Part shown: in pieces, positions 42,560 through 50,921 of the stretch
Position numbering within the stretch: the first letter of the stretch is position 1
How the letters are laid out: the number at the start of each line of letters is the position of its first letter
DNA from: Paenibacillus glycanilyticus
GTDB taxonomy: Bacteria > Bacillota > Bacilli > Paenibacillales > Paenibacillaceae
Assembly: GCF_030161375.1 (NCBI RefSeq)
Contig: NZ_BSSQ01000015.1
Location: 186,001 to 250,000, forward strand
Length of the DNA: 64,000 nt
Direction: 5' to 3'
The notes under the pieces: generated by a model
What the model saw: the letters and a program-made list of their open reading frames with translations, nothing else
The model's database searches: none
Told to the model about the DNA's origin: nothing
Position numbers and translations under genes: made by a program

Positions 42560-42928
42560 TCAATCGTGTTTTAAATGCTGCAAGGTCTGTACAAAAATCT
42601 GCTCCACATGTTCATCATCAAGAGAATAGTAAACCGTCTTTCCCACTTTACGGCGTTTCACAATGCGCATGTTACGCAAAGAGCGCAATTGATGGGATAT
42701 CGCTGACTGCCCCATTTCCAATACCTCGCATATATCATGTACGCATAATTCCGTCTGCAATAAGGTATGGATGATTCTAACGCGCGTAGGGTCTCCTAAT
42801 GCTTTAAAAAGATCAGCTAGATCCGTTGCAGCTGTCTCATGTATGAGTTTCTCTCGTATCTGAGCAATGTCTACCGCTGTTCCATTGCAAGTATCGTCGC
42901 ATGCATCAACTATTATTTTTTCAGTCAT
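42560..42928 (-). CDS. ArsR/SmtB-family metal-sensing repressor (CadC/ZiaR-like)
   Basis: 122 residues. N-terminal DACDDTC and ELCVHD in helix 3 resemble the CadC alpha-3N site, though the second Cys of ELCVCD is His here. The C-terminal DEHVEQIFVQTLQHLKH fits the SmtB alpha-5 zinc site exactly (D-x-H-x10-H-x2-H). The winged helix is DICEVLEMGQSAISHQLRSLRNMRIVKRRKVGKTVYY. It should repress metal-efflux genes and release DNA on Zn, Cd or Pb. ATG at 42928 follows GAGGTATTT. Neighbours copC/copD and the P1B ATPase are likely targets. Confidence 0.92.
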   Translation of the reverse strand: MTEKIIVDACDDTCNGTAVDIAQIREKLIHETAATDLADLFKALGDPTRVRIIHTLLQTELCVHDICEVLEMGQSAISHQLRSLRNMRIVKRRKVGKTVYYSLDDEHVEQIFVQTLQHLKHD

Positions 42929-42965
42929 AAATACCTCACATTTATTTGTCCGTTAACGTGAAGAT

Positions 42966-42995
42966 ATTATAACATACACGGATGATGCAAGTTAA
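42966..42995 (-). promoter_or_regulatory. Promoter of SmtB/CadC-like gene
   Basis: On the minus strand TTAACT (42990-42995) and TATAAT (42966-42971) are 18 bp apart, 38 nt before the ATG. Confidence 0.65.
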
Positions 42996-43003
42996 CTATG
43001 CGT

Positions 43004-43534
43004 CTACTTCTTCTTATACTTCGCCAATAAAACGATGACAGCTATAATAACGACCCCAATAATAATCCAGAACGCACCTTGCGAGGAGCTATCCTCTTTG
43101 GCTGCTGCTTCAGAAACGTTATTAAGATTCGTCCTTTCTAAAGGCTCGATTGTTGGACTTGGACTAGGAGTTACCGTTACCTCGACCAAAAAGCTATATT
43201 CTCCCTCGATCGGATGCCCATCCCCTCCAACTATCTTCCACTTCACCGTATACGTATCGTTAGGTAAAGGCTCATTCCATACTCCTTTCATTTGTTTATC
43301 CTTAATTTGAAGATCAATCCCCGTTACTTCTTCGCCCTTCCCATTTAGCAGCTTAAAAGTACTAAGGGATGCAACTTCAGTATTAAACTGCATCGTTATC
43401 TCGCTTAAAGACTCTTGCACCGTAGCATTTGATTCCGGTTTAGACGATTCCATTTTTGTATGTGCATAAGAGAACTGCGGAAATACAAACAACATAATTA
43501 GTGCTAAAAAAACTAAAATTTTTGATCGACTCAT
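43004..43534 (-). CDS. CopC-domain copper-binding exported protein
   Basis: 176 residues. The signal peptide ends FSYA-H, leaving an N-terminal His (HTKMESSKPESNATV) that is the Cu(II) ligand in CopC proteins. The CopC beta barrel (about 24-120) contains ITMQFNTEV, the PLPNDTYTVKWKIVGGDGHPIEGEYSFLV pattern with another conserved His. A Pro/Ser/Thr-rich linker and a C-terminal transmembrane helix (FWIIIGVVIIAVIVLLAKYKKK) anchor it. It is divergent from copD, with operator-like palindromes between. Likely passes copper to CopD. Confidence 0.9.
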   Translation of the reverse strand: MSRSKILVFLALIMLFVFPQFSYAHTKMESSKPESNATVQESLSEITMQFNTEVASLSTFKLLNGKGEEVTGIDLQIKDKQMKGVWNEPLPNDTYTVKWKIVGGDGHPIEGEYSFLVEVTVTPSPSPTIEPLERTNLNNVSEAAAKEDSSSQGAFWIIIGVVIIAVIVLLAKYKKK

Positions 43535-43632
43535 TTTGCATGCAACCCTCCATTATTTTAAACGCGAGTTCATTATAGCAAAGGCCTGAATTTATTATTC
43601 AGCGTACTTATCACAAATTAATGACAATTATA

Positions 43633-43685
43633 TGATCATGTATTCATTTGTTATTCAAACAATAGATGAACATATTTTCAACTAT
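43633..43685. promoter_or_regulatory. Two SmtB-type operator candidates between copC and copD
   Basis: Two TGA-N8-TCA palindromes: 43633-43646 (TGATCATGTATTCA) and 43662-43685 with the extended arms ATAGATGA / TCAACTAT. The same TGA-N8-TCA core is found at the P1B ATPase promoter (44905-44928). This fits the imperfect 12-2-12 operators of ArsR/SmtB repressors, here presumably the gene at 42560-42928. Confidence 0.6.
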
Positions 43686-43742
43686 TAGTTTCATGATAAG
43701 ATAGATCCCAGTGAGTCTATCCTCTATTTTGGAGTTGATAAA

Positions 43743-44822
43743 TTGTACATTTATGTATTTGAAACTCTTCTTTATCTATCGTTTGCCCTTGTTGCCGGTT
43801 ACCTTGTGCTCGAATTTATTCCAAAAGGACTAAAGCCTGAAATTCAGGTACCCTTTCGATTAATACAGTTGGCTGCTATTGGAATCCCGCTATTCTCGCT
43901 TGCTTCAATTGTAAGGACTTCGATTATTTTAATGGATTTTGCTCCGCAAATGTCATTTTTGGAAGTGCTCCTGATTGTTCTCAATGACTACTCCTTTGGT
44001 CATGCATGGGTATTAAACTTTATTTTCGGCAGCGCTTTATTTATGGTTATTTCTTACAATGGTCTTAAGCATAAGTTATCCAAATGGTTCGCATTGGGCA
44101 TATGGCTCGTGATGGTTTTCATTCATGGATGGGCAAGTCACCCGGCAACACTGTCTGTAAATTGGGGTCTTATTTCTCAAACTACGCATGTTGTCGGTGT
44201 ATCCGTTTGGCTCGGCATCCTTATTCTTATTGCATGGTTTAGACAAGGCAACTGGAATTGGACAGCGTTTACCCGTTGGTATACGCCCATGTCGATCGTT
44301 TGCATGTTGCTAATTGTTATTGCAGGGATAGTGATGATGTCCATAATCATAGAGACTGGTTACATAAATTCATGGGGAATTAATTATGGGCAAGCTTTGT
44401 TGTTAAAGCATCTTTTGTTTGTTCCATTGCTTTTCTTGGCATTCATGAACGGTTTTCTAACCAAAGTGTATGCAAACGGACGAAATGAACGAGGACTAAC
44501 ATTATGGCTTAGACTGGAAAGCTTAATGGCTTTGTTTATCCTTATAACAACGGCTTTCATGGGAGTACAGGAACCACCTCACGAGACGGAATCGGAAGAG
44601 CCGGAGCCCTCCGCTATATTTAAGTTGTTGCATGCTAATTGGAAGGATTTGTCCTTGCAGTGGGATTGGAATTTACTTGGAGTTAGTTGTTTTATTATAG
44701 GGCTTCTTTCACTCGGGCAATTAATTAGAACGTATAGAAAAAATAAGATAGGCTTATTCGTTATTTGCAGCCTGAGTTCCGTGCTATTCCCTTTTCTAGG
44801 CCTTCTTCAGTCCGTTAGGTAA
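43743..44822 (+). CDS. CopD-family copper transport membrane protein
   Basis: 359 residues with about nine membrane helices. It matches the CopD/YcnJ group: FGHAWVLNFIFG, FIHGWASHPATLSVNWGLISQTTHVVGVSVWLGILILIAWFR (conserved His and Trp) and a charged loop before the last helix. The start is TTG at 43743 behind TTGGAG. Divergent from copC; the two act together in copper import or export across the membrane. The protein ends in a hydrophobic tail with no extra domain. Confidence 0.88.
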   Translation: MYIYVFETLLYLSFALVAGYLVLEFIPKGLKPEIQVPFRLIQLAAIGIPLFSLASIVRTSIILMDFAPQMSFLEVLLIVLNDYSFGHAWVLNFIFGSALFMVISYNGLKHKLSKWFALGIWLVMVFIHGWASHPATLSVNWGLISQTTHVVGVSVWLGILILIAWFRQGNWNWTAFTRWYTPMSIVCMLLIVIAGIVMMSIIIETGYINSWGINYGQALLLKHLLFVPLLFLAFMNGFLTKVYANGRNERGLTLWLRLESLMALFILITTAFMGVQEPPHETESEEPEPSAIFKLLHANWKDLSLQWDWNLLGVSCFIIGLLSLGQLIRTYRKNKIGLFVICSLSSVLFPFLGLLQSVR

Positions 44823-44879
44823 TTCCATCTAATTAAACGATTCTTTGGTAGCGATTTTCTTCTTTTGGGCAAAATAGGT

Positions 44880-44908
44880 TTGACATTCCTACCCCAATAA
44901 CATAATAT
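44880..44908 (+). promoter_or_regulatory. Sigma-A promoter of the P1B ATPase gene
   Basis: TTGACA (44880-44885) and TAATAT (44903-44908) are 17 bp apart. The operator palindrome at 44905-44928 begins on the -10 box. Confidence 0.82.
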
Positions 44909-44928
44909 ATGAGCAAATATTCATATAT
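44905..44928. promoter_or_regulatory. SmtB/CadC-type operator at the P1B ATPase promoter
   Basis: ATATATGA (44905-44912) and TCATATAT (44921-44928) are perfect inverted arms around GCAAATAT. The palindrome overlaps the -10 and start point, so repressor binding would block transcription. It shares the TGA-N8-TCA core with the sites between copC and copD. Confidence 0.78.
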
Positions 44929-44946
44929 CGAAAGAAGGAAGTTCAA

Positions 44947-47088
44947 ATGAATGAATATCGCATTAAAGGGCTGTCCTGCGCAGGTTGCGCGCAAAGAATC
45001 GAGGATGAAATGAAGCAGCTGGAGCATGGAGAAGACACGACAATTAGCTATAACTCGGGGAAATTAAAAGTTAATCCCGACATTTCCATGCCTGAAGTTA
45101 ATCGTATCTTGAAATCGGACGGAGCTTACATCTCCGAACAACTTAATAAGCAAATAAATACTCACGATCATCAGCATGAAGGTCATGATCATGACCACGA
45201 GCATAGCCACGAGCATGACCACGAGCATGGCGATGGAAACAAAATGTTAAAGCTTCTTATTACATCCGGTGTAATCTATATCGCTGCCATCTTATTGGAT
45301 GGCGTACTGGCAAATTGGTCCGTTATTATTCTATATTTAGCTGCAACGGTTATTAGCGGTTATACAACTTTCTTCCGCGGATTAAAGAATCTGACAAAGC
45401 TTAAGTTTAATATTGATACACTGATGACCATTGCATTGATTGGTGCTATTGCGATCGGTGAATGGAAAGAAGCAACTTTAGTTGCCATTTTATTCGGGCT
45501 CAATGAGCTTCTTGAAGGTTACGGGATGGAAAAAGCTCGTCGTTCCATGGAAGTATTGCTGCAAGTTGCACCTAAAGAAGCAATAAAGCTGGCCAATGGT
45601 CAAGAGAATATTGTGCCCATCTCCTCCTTGCAGGTTGGAGATCTTGTAAAAATAAAGCCAGGCGAAAAAATCCCTTCGGATGGTGTCGTATTAGAAGGGA
45701 AAAGCTCCGTTAACGAAGCTGCCATAACCGGTGAGTCCCTGCCTCTTGAGAAGGAAACGGGTGAACCTGTATTTGGCGGCAGTATCAACAATGAAGGATT
45801 GCTCATTGTTCGGATCGAAAAAGCTTATAACGATTCATCTTTAGCTAAGATTCTACATCTCGTGCAAGAGGCGCAAGAAACGAAAACACCTACAGAATTG
45901 TTTATTAATAAATTCGCTAAGTACTATACTCCGCTCATTATGATCGTTGCCGCATTGGTGACTTTGGTTCCGCCCCTTCTCTTTCAAGGAAGCTGGACCA
46001 CCTGGCTTTATCAGGGATTATCGGTCTTAATCGTTGGATGCCCATGCGCGCTAATTCTATCTTCGCCAATTGCCATCGTATCGGGTATTACGCGAAACGC
46101 GAAAAACGGCATTCTTGTTAAAGGCGGCGTTTTCCTAGAGCAACTAGGTAAAATAGATACCCTTGCCTTTGACAAAACAGGCACGCTAACGAAAGGCGAA
46201 CCACATGTCGCCCAATTAGAGAATTATGATCAAGAACGGTTCTTGCAAGTAGCCGGCGCTATTGAAAAATCCTCCTCTCACCCTTTGGCGAAGGCGATTA
46301 TGAAGGAATTGGCTGACAGAAACATAACTGCGCCTGATCCAGATGAAATTGAAACCATTACGGGCCGCGGTATAAGAGCAATAGTGAAAGGCGAGCCCTA
46401 TTGGTTAGGCAATGAAAAAAGCATTGAGCACATTACAATTCCCGAGCCTATACAGAAGCAAATCAATCTCTTCAAAAACGATGGTCTAACGCTTGTTGTA
46501 GTAGCCGATGAACATCAAGTACTCGGGATATTTGGAATAGCTGATGAAGTCCGTCCAGAAAGCAAATCGGTCATTGCTTCCTTGCACAAATTGGGGATTA
46601 AAGATACCGTAATGCTTACCGGAGACCATCAAAAAACGGCGGAAAAAATAGCTTCCGCGGTTGGCGTGACGAGGTTCTTTGGCGGTTTGCTCCCTGAAGA
46701 CAAAGTCAACCACATCAAGGATTTATCTTCAAAAGGAATTGTAGCCATGATCGGGGATGGCATTAACGATGCCCCTGCTCTTGCTTCGGCTCAACTGGGT
46801 ATTGCAATGGGCAAAGGGACTGACAGTGCAATTGAGACGGCTGATATTGTATTGATGCAGGATCACTTAGGCAAATTGCCGGCAGCTGTTTCCGTAGCTA
46901 AGCGCGTCAATCGTGTAATTCGGTTCAATATTATAGTCGCTCTTGGTTTAAAGATCATCGCCTTATTACTGACCATCCCAGGATGGCTTACATTATGGAT
47001 CGCCATTCTCTCAGATATGGGCGCCACCATATTCGTAACCCTTGTAAGCTTAACGATTCTAATCGAGGGTAACAAAGAAAAGATTTAG
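44947..47088 (+). CDS. P1B-type Zn/Cd/Pb-exporting ATPase
   Basis: 713 residues. The N-terminal HMA domain has GLSCAGC (C11, C14), followed by a His/Asp-rich stretch (about 73-98). The P-type core is complete: C365-P-C367 in the ion-binding helix, phosphorylated D409 in DKTGTLT, the SSHPLAKAI nucleotide loop and GDGINDAPAL. The last helix pair carries ILSDMGATIFVTL, the Asp-containing signature of the P1B-2 (ZntA/CadA) class. It pumps Zn2+, Cd2+ or Pb2+ out. ATG at 44947 follows AAGAAGGAAG. It is controlled by an overlapping promoter and operator. Confidence 0.94.
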   Translation: MNEYRIKGLSCAGCAQRIEDEMKQLEHGEDTTISYNSGKLKVNPDISMPEVNRILKSDGAYISEQLNKQINTHDHQHEGHDHDHEHSHEHDHEHGDGNKMLKLLITSGVIYIAAILLDGVLANWSVIILYLAATVISGYTTFFRGLKNLTKLKFNIDTLMTIALIGAIAIGEWKEATLVAILFGLNELLEGYGMEKARRSMEVLLQVAPKEAIKLANGQENIVPISSLQVGDLVKIKPGEKIPSDGVVLEGKSSVNEAAITGESLPLEKETGEPVFGGSINNEGLLIVRIEKAYNDSSLAKILHLVQEAQETKTPTELFINKFAKYYTPLIMIVAALVTLVPPLLFQGSWTTWLYQGLSVLIVGCPCALILSSPIAIVSGITRNAKNGILVKGGVFLEQLGKIDTLAFDKTGTLTKGEPHVAQLENYDQERFLQVAGAIEKSSSHPLAKAIMKELADRNITAPDPDEIETITGRGIRAIVKGEPYWLGNEKSIEHITIPEPIQKQINLFKNDGLTLVVVADEHQVLGIFGIADEVRPESKSVIASLHKLGIKDTVMLTGDHQKTAEKIASAVGVTRFFGGLLPEDKVNHIKDLSSKGIVAMIGDGINDAPALASAQLGIAMGKGTDSAIETADIVLMQDHLGKLPAAVSVAKRVNRVIRFNIIVALGLKIIALLLTIPGWLTLWIAILSDMGATIFVTLVSLTILIEGNKEKI

Positions 47089-47095
47089 CCTAGCT

Positions 47096-47133
47096 AACAG
47101 CCCTGCGATTGTATCGTAAAGGGCTGTTTTTTT
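47096..47133 (+). terminator. Terminator of the P1B ATPase gene
   Basis: AACAGCCCT (47096-47104) and AGGGCTGTT (47120-47128) form a stem with a 15-nt loop, followed by a run of T. Confidence 0.88.
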
Positions 47134-47243
47134 GTTATCTGATAAAGTCAGAAACTAACTTCATTATCAACACGTATAATATGGTAAAGTTATTTAGTGG
47201 TAAAAGAAATGATAACAGCAAGGAATATGATGGAGGTGCCCTA

Positions 47244-48338
47244 TTGGGACTTTTTGATTGGATTCGAGAGAGTATTACAGGACAAAAAATTTGTCCTCCG
47301 GAACATCTTGAAAGCTATAGACGTCTTGGAGAACAGGTATACGGCTTACATGTGGAACTTGCCCAATGCGATATGCCTCGAGCTCGAGCCTTCCTGCAAG
47401 TTGCCAGAAGCATGCAAACCATGGCAGATGCTCTTCTGGGAGATGCATTCCTAAGCGAATCCAAAGCAGTACCGGTTATCACGCACAATCAAGCCGATAT
47501 TTGGTATGGCCAAATCCCCGACTTGATGGTTGCCACAAGGCAAGAAGCTGCATTCGCAAACTCTGCAGCCATCCAATTACCCATTCATCTGGGGCAGCAA
47601 GAAGAAGGTCCTTCCCCTTGTCCTGTCGAACATCTGGCAGGTTTAAGGCGTTCTGCGGAACAAATGGATGCAATGACCGCACAAACCGTTGAATCGATCC
47701 GAAATCAAGGCGAGACGTTTAAAGAAATTATTTTATTGTACGAATCGGCGAAAACACGCAAACAAGCTGGTGATGCAATCGTTGGTAATATTACCAATGG
47801 CCGCAAAGTATCTGCGGAGAGTCATGAGGATGCGGAGAAACAGTATTGGATGGCACTTTCAGATTACTTGCTTGTTGCACAAGGACTAGAAGCACCTGAC
47901 TTAATTAAGCGTCAGAACCCCAACACATCCAAAGGATCCTTTGCTAACCTTCGTTGCAAACTAGATTCCTCCGACATTTGGAAAGTGACTTCGTCTGAAG
48001 CAAGGAATGACATCATTAAGTCTGGCGAATATGCTCAAGCGGTTGAAGACTTGGAAGAACATTGGGGTTCTTGTAATATAACACCCATAGAACGAGAGTA
48101 TGAAACTACTGTTGAAGACCTTTTGAAACAAAATCTGATTAGAGAAGATGGTTATTGGTATTGCTGCCCCTTCCCTTCTGTATATAAAGTCACCAGCAAT
48201 TCGGTTGATGTACTAGGCAGAATACTTCCTCGAGGTCATGTTTTTGTTTTCGAATATGGAGATGATGGAGCGCCTGGAAAGTTTATTACGGCAGCTTCGT
48301 TCCAGACGGGCGTGGATAGAAAGTATTGCGAGGATTAA
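47244..48338 (+). CDS. Unknown soluble protein paired with a PspA-like protein
   Basis: 364 residues starting MGLFDWIRESITGQKICPPEHLESYRRL. I chose TTG at 47244 because GGAGGT lies 6 nt upstream, and a -10-like TATAAT at 47175-47180 makes the earlier ATG (47181) fall at the transcript start. It has an N-terminal amphipathic helix, mostly helical sequence, and a C-terminal domain (from about 250) with DIWKVTSSEARNDIIKSGEY, then WYCCPFPSVYKVTSNSVDVLGRILPRGHVFVFEYG. No family recognised. The start MGLFD is shared with the next gene, as in PspA proteins that dock on membranes. Confidence 0.75.
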   Translation: MGLFDWIRESITGQKICPPEHLESYRRLGEQVYGLHVELAQCDMPRARAFLQVARSMQTMADALLGDAFLSESKAVPVITHNQADIWYGQIPDLMVATRQEAAFANSAAIQLPIHLGQQEEGPSPCPVEHLAGLRRSAEQMDAMTAQTVESIRNQGETFKEIILLYESAKTRKQAGDAIVGNITNGRKVSAESHEDAEKQYWMALSDYLLVAQGLEAPDLIKRQNPNTSKGSFANLRCKLDSSDIWKVTSSEARNDIIKSGEYAQAVEDLEEHWGSCNITPIEREYETTVEDLLKQNLIREDGYWYCCPFPSVYKVTSNSVDVLGRILPRGHVFVFEYGDDGAPGKFITAASFQTGVDRKYCED

Positions 48339-48364
48339 CCGTAGAGAGAGAAGGAGGTCAGCCG

Positions 48365-48916
48365 ATGGGGCTTTTTGACCGCATGAAAAATCTGTTCCGA
48401 GCCAATTCCCCTCAGGAAGATCATCCGCTGCAAGTGTTGAGTGCTTATATCGAATCCTACTCCGAAAAACTGCGTGAACTAACCGTTTCCGTAAACCGAT
48501 CTGAATCGGAGTGGCTTATCCAAAAGGGAAAAATGGATCTTTATCTAGCCAATTCGGCAATATACCGGGATAAAGCTGATCAAGAGGCTAGCGTTGGAAA
48601 TGCAGAAACGGCAAAGCATTGGTTGATCCAAGCACATACACAGGAATCTTATGTAGCTAATTTAGAACCTGAAGTGAAGAAATTACAACACAGTACCAAG
48701 CAATTGAAAGAAACATTAGCTCAATTTGAAAACAAATTGCAAACCGCAAAAGAGATGCGCAAACAATTTATGCTTCGCATCGAAGCCGCTAATTCACAAA
48801 TGCAGATGAACTCCGCTAGGAATGAAGCACTTTCCTCTTCTGCCCTGGAAAGATTGCAAGAGGAAGCTTTTTTGGCAGAAGCAAAAGTTGAGTTACTGAG
48901 ATCGCGAACGGAGTAA
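48365..48916 (+). CDS. PspA/IM30-like coiled-coil protein
   Basis: 183 residues. It begins MGLFDRMKNLFRANSPQ, an amphipathic membrane-docking helix, and continues as long coiled coil (about 28-180; ETLAQFENKLQTAKEMRKQFMLRIEAANSQM). It resembles PspA/IM30 phage-shock proteins, which protect the membrane, but is shorter than the usual 220-230 residues. ATG at 48365 is behind AAGGAGG. It lies 26 nt after the upstream unknown protein and probably shares its operon. Confidence 0.75.
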   Translation: MGLFDRMKNLFRANSPQEDHPLQVLSAYIESYSEKLRELTVSVNRSESEWLIQKGKMDLYLANSAIYRDKADQEASVGNAETAKHWLIQAHTQESYVANLEPEVKKLQHSTKQLKETLAQFENKLQTAKEMRKQFMLRIEAANSQMQMNSARNEALSSSALERLQEEAFLAEAKVELLRSRTE

Positions 48917-48926
48917 TACACCTATA

Positions 48927-48960
48927 AAATGCCGCTTATCGTTTGAGATAAGCGGCATTT
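48927..48960. terminator. Bidirectional terminator between PspA-like and CDF genes
   Basis: A 14-bp perfect stem (48927-48940 with 48947-48960) encloses GTTTGA, with A-rich and T-rich flanks. It lies between two convergent genes. Confidence 0.88.
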
Positions 48961-48985
48961 TGGGTGAAATATAGGCAGGATGGCT

Positions 48986-49885
48986 TTAAACCGATTTGCT
49001 TTGTTTGTTAGTTTCATGCGGTTCATAGTGAATGTGAACTTCATAGACTTCATGAGATGAACTTTTTAATGCATCTTCTACTTTGGTAGTTACATGATGA
49101 GCTTCTTGAAATCCGAGATCAGCATTAATGAGTACAGTAACATCAACAACAGCGTTGCTTCCATAACTCCTGGCTTTGATATCCTTTATGCCCTCTACAC
49201 CGTCTACGTCCAATACTACTTGCTTAAACGACTTAATTGTATCCTCATTGAAGCCATCGGATAAGTGATGCGAGGATTCTCTAAAAATCTCCCATGCTGT
49301 CTTGCATATAATAATCCCGACCATTACTGCAGCTAATGGATCAAGCCATGGCAAGTTTATTTGCGATCCTACTATGCCAATGACCGTACCAATACTCACT
49401 AGCGCATCGGACAGATTATCTTTTGCCGCAGCCATTACAGCTTGACTATTAATCTTATTTGCAAGCTGCTTATTGTATTTGTAGACGAAAAACATAACAA
49501 TGGAACAGAATATACCAACCCATGCGGCTATTAAATCAGGGGATTCCTCTTGCCCATGCGATATCTTAGTTATAGCTTGGTATAGCACTTGTAGACCAAC
49601 TGCCATCATAATAAACGAGGCGATAAGCGAAGCAATAGTCTCCGATTTCCAATGACCATAAGGATGATCTTCATCAGCAGGCTTCCTTGCTAACCGGAGA
49701 CCAATGAGAACAGCCACAGAAGCGGCAATATCAGTGGCATTATTTAAACCATCCGCTTTTAGCGCCTCAGAACCCGATATAAAGCCAGTTCCTAATTTCA
49801 GGATAGATAAGATTATGTAAGCAATTATGCTGATAATTGCTCCTTTTTCACCCAATTTCAAATCATTAAACCTTTGCTCTTCCAT
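48986..49885 (-). CDS. Cation diffusion facilitator (CDF) metal exporter
   Basis: 299 residues, six membrane helices and a C-terminal cytoplasmic ferredoxin-like domain. The transport site is suggested by LKADGLNNATDIAASV (Asp) with a matching motif in the fifth helix region (SQAVMAAAKDNLSDALVSIGT). EDHPYGHWKSETIASL is the conserved loop. The cytoplasmic domain ends VYEVHIHYEPHETNKQ. It exports Zn2+, Mn2+, Fe2+ or Co2+; specificity is not certain. ATG at 49885. On the minus strand upstream, a 91-nt repeat (50081-50171) is shared with the YtaF/MntP-like gene. Confidence 0.9.
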   Translation of the reverse strand: MEEQRFNDLKLGEKGAIISIIAYIILSILKLGTGFISGSEALKADGLNNATDIAASVAVLIGLRLARKPADEDHPYGHWKSETIASLIASFIMMAVGLQVLYQAITKISHGQEESPDLIAAWVGIFCSIVMFFVYKYNKQLANKINSQAVMAAAKDNLSDALVSIGTVIGIVGSQINLPWLDPLAAVMVGIIICKTAWEIFRESSHHLSDGFNEDTIKSFKQVVLDVDGVEGIKDIKARSYGSNAVVDVTVLINADLGFQEAHHVTTKVEDALKSSSHEVYEVHIHYEPHETNKQSKSV

Positions 49886-50210
49886 TCTGGATTCCTATTC
49901 CCTTCACCTGTTATCATGTTCGATTAATAATAACAATTGATTATAATGTGGGTCTAGAGAAACGTTTTTTCAATAAGCGAACAAAGTATACCAGGACAAA
50001 CTATTTTCACTGCGGCAATATTTATTGCAGCAGGGCAAAATAGGTAAGTGCAACTAATAGATCTGAGTGTTTCACTAACCTTTAGTGTATGCCTGAGGTA
50101 GCCCAGATGTAACCCGATACTCTTTCAGCTTGGACATAGCATTGTAACTTCTTGTTTTTTCCTGCCTATGTTACTATGGTAATGAGTTAATTCTGAAGGA
50201 GGATCCAATT
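49886..50210. other. Gap between CDF gene and tatA
   Basis: No coding frame of substance. It contains a possible CDF promoter on the minus strand (TATAAT at about 49941-49946), an inverted TGTTAT / ATAACA pair near 49908-49932, and the 91-nt repeat copy 1 at 50081-50171. The tatA ribosome site GAAGGAGG closes it on the right. Confidence 0.5.
50081..50171 (-). repeat. 91-nt repeat, copy 1 (upstream of CDF exporter)
   Basis: Aligns without gaps to 58238-58328 over 91 nt at roughly three quarters identity. The 3' third on the minus strand is nearly identical, including GGTTACATCTGGGCTACCTC. On the minus strand both copies lie upstream of membrane metal-transport genes. Not recognised as a known riboswitch. 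A short frame ending VTSGLPQAYTKG could also be read, so it may be a small gene or a gene remnant. Confidence 0.65.
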
Positions 50211-50438
50211 ATGGCTGATATCGGAATGCCCGGTCTTATATTACTTATAATTGTAGCGTTATTGCTATTTGGCCCTAAGAAGCTCCCCGAACTGGGACGA
50301 GCTTTCGGACGAACAGTTCGGGAATTCAAATCCGGTGTTCAGGGCATCATGGAAGACGATCCATCCGAGAAAAAGAATATGGCTGCTAGCGAACAAGTTG
50401 AAAAAGATACACAAAATCAAAAACAACTTCCTGAATAA
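50211..50438 (+). CDS. tatA: Sec-independent protein translocase subunit TatA
   Basis: 75 residues. One membrane helix (GLILLIIVALLLFGPKKLPELG) is followed by the FG hinge and an amphipathic helix (LGRAFGRTVREFKSGVQGI), then a charged tail. This is the pore-forming or membrane-thinning part of the Tat export system for folded proteins. ATG at 50211 follows GAAGGAGG. No tatC is adjacent, so this is a solo tatA. Confidence 0.93.
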   Translation: MADIGMPGLILLIIVALLLFGPKKLPELGRAFGRTVREFKSGVQGIMEDDPSEKKNMAASEQVEKDTQNQKQLPE

Positions 50439-50456
50439 AGGAAGTTGTTTTTGATT
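50415..50456. terminator. Bidirectional terminator after tatA
   Basis: An 18-bp perfect stem (50415-50432 with 50439-50456) encloses GAATAA. The left arm encodes the last residues of TatA. It also serves the convergent VOC gene. Confidence 0.9.
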
Positions 50457-50457
50457 A

Positions 50458-50853
50458 TTACAGCAGCTGTGCAATCTCCCACACGTGCCCGTCCGGGTCG
50501 GCGAAGCAAGCCGTTCGCCTCCCCCAGGAGCGCGTTATTGGTCCATTCAATAACTTAACGCCTCGTACTTCCAATTCTTCGCATACCTGGTCAACATCCG
50601 GCACCTGAATTGTGAACTGAAACCGCACGCCTTCTCCTTTGTAACCAACCTGTGCCGGCTCAATCAACTCTTGGGCATTCGATTGATTTAACAGATTGAT
50701 GTTTGTATTGCCATAATTAATCACCGCGCAGTTGTGATCTTCATATATAATCGCAAGTTTGAATGTTTCTTGATAAAAAGTTTTAGACCGATGCAAATCT
50801 TCCACAAATAATGTGATTTCGGTAATTTTATTCGCCCAATTAGTTATCGCCAT
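50458..50853 (-). CDS. VOC/glyoxalase-superfamily protein
   Basis: 131 residues starting MAITNWANKITEITLFVEDLHRSKTFYQETF. Two beta-alpha-beta-beta-beta modules are visible. A terminal SWGRRTACFADPDGHVWEIAQLL holds the metal-ligand Glu typical of glyoxalase or bleomycin-binding relatives. ATG at 50853 follows GGAGGCG. It is the last gene of a unit with the AHSA1-type protein, 68 nt downstream. Confidence 0.87.
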   Translation of the reverse strand: MAITNWANKITEITLFVEDLHRSKTFYQETFKLAIIYEDHNCAVINYGNTNINLLNQSNAQELIEPAQVGYKGEGVRFQFTIQVPDVDQVCEELEVRGVKLLNGPITRSWGRRTACFADPDGHVWEIAQLL

Positions 50854-50921
50854 ACGTATTCGCCTCCACTTGGAATGTTTAACAATCCATTGAACTATAC
50901 GAATTGCCACTGCCACTCCTA

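Noticed and set aside
47109..47243. Upstream TTG/ATG starts for the 364-residue protein
   Set aside because: They lie in the terminator of the preceding gene or at a -10 box, with no ribosome site; GGAGGT supports TTG at 47244.
50081..50171. NiCo or yybP-ykoY riboswitch
   Set aside because: Some G-rich words (CTGGGC, GGCAGG) recall the NiCo class, but the junction elements and pairing do not fit, so I left it unclassified.
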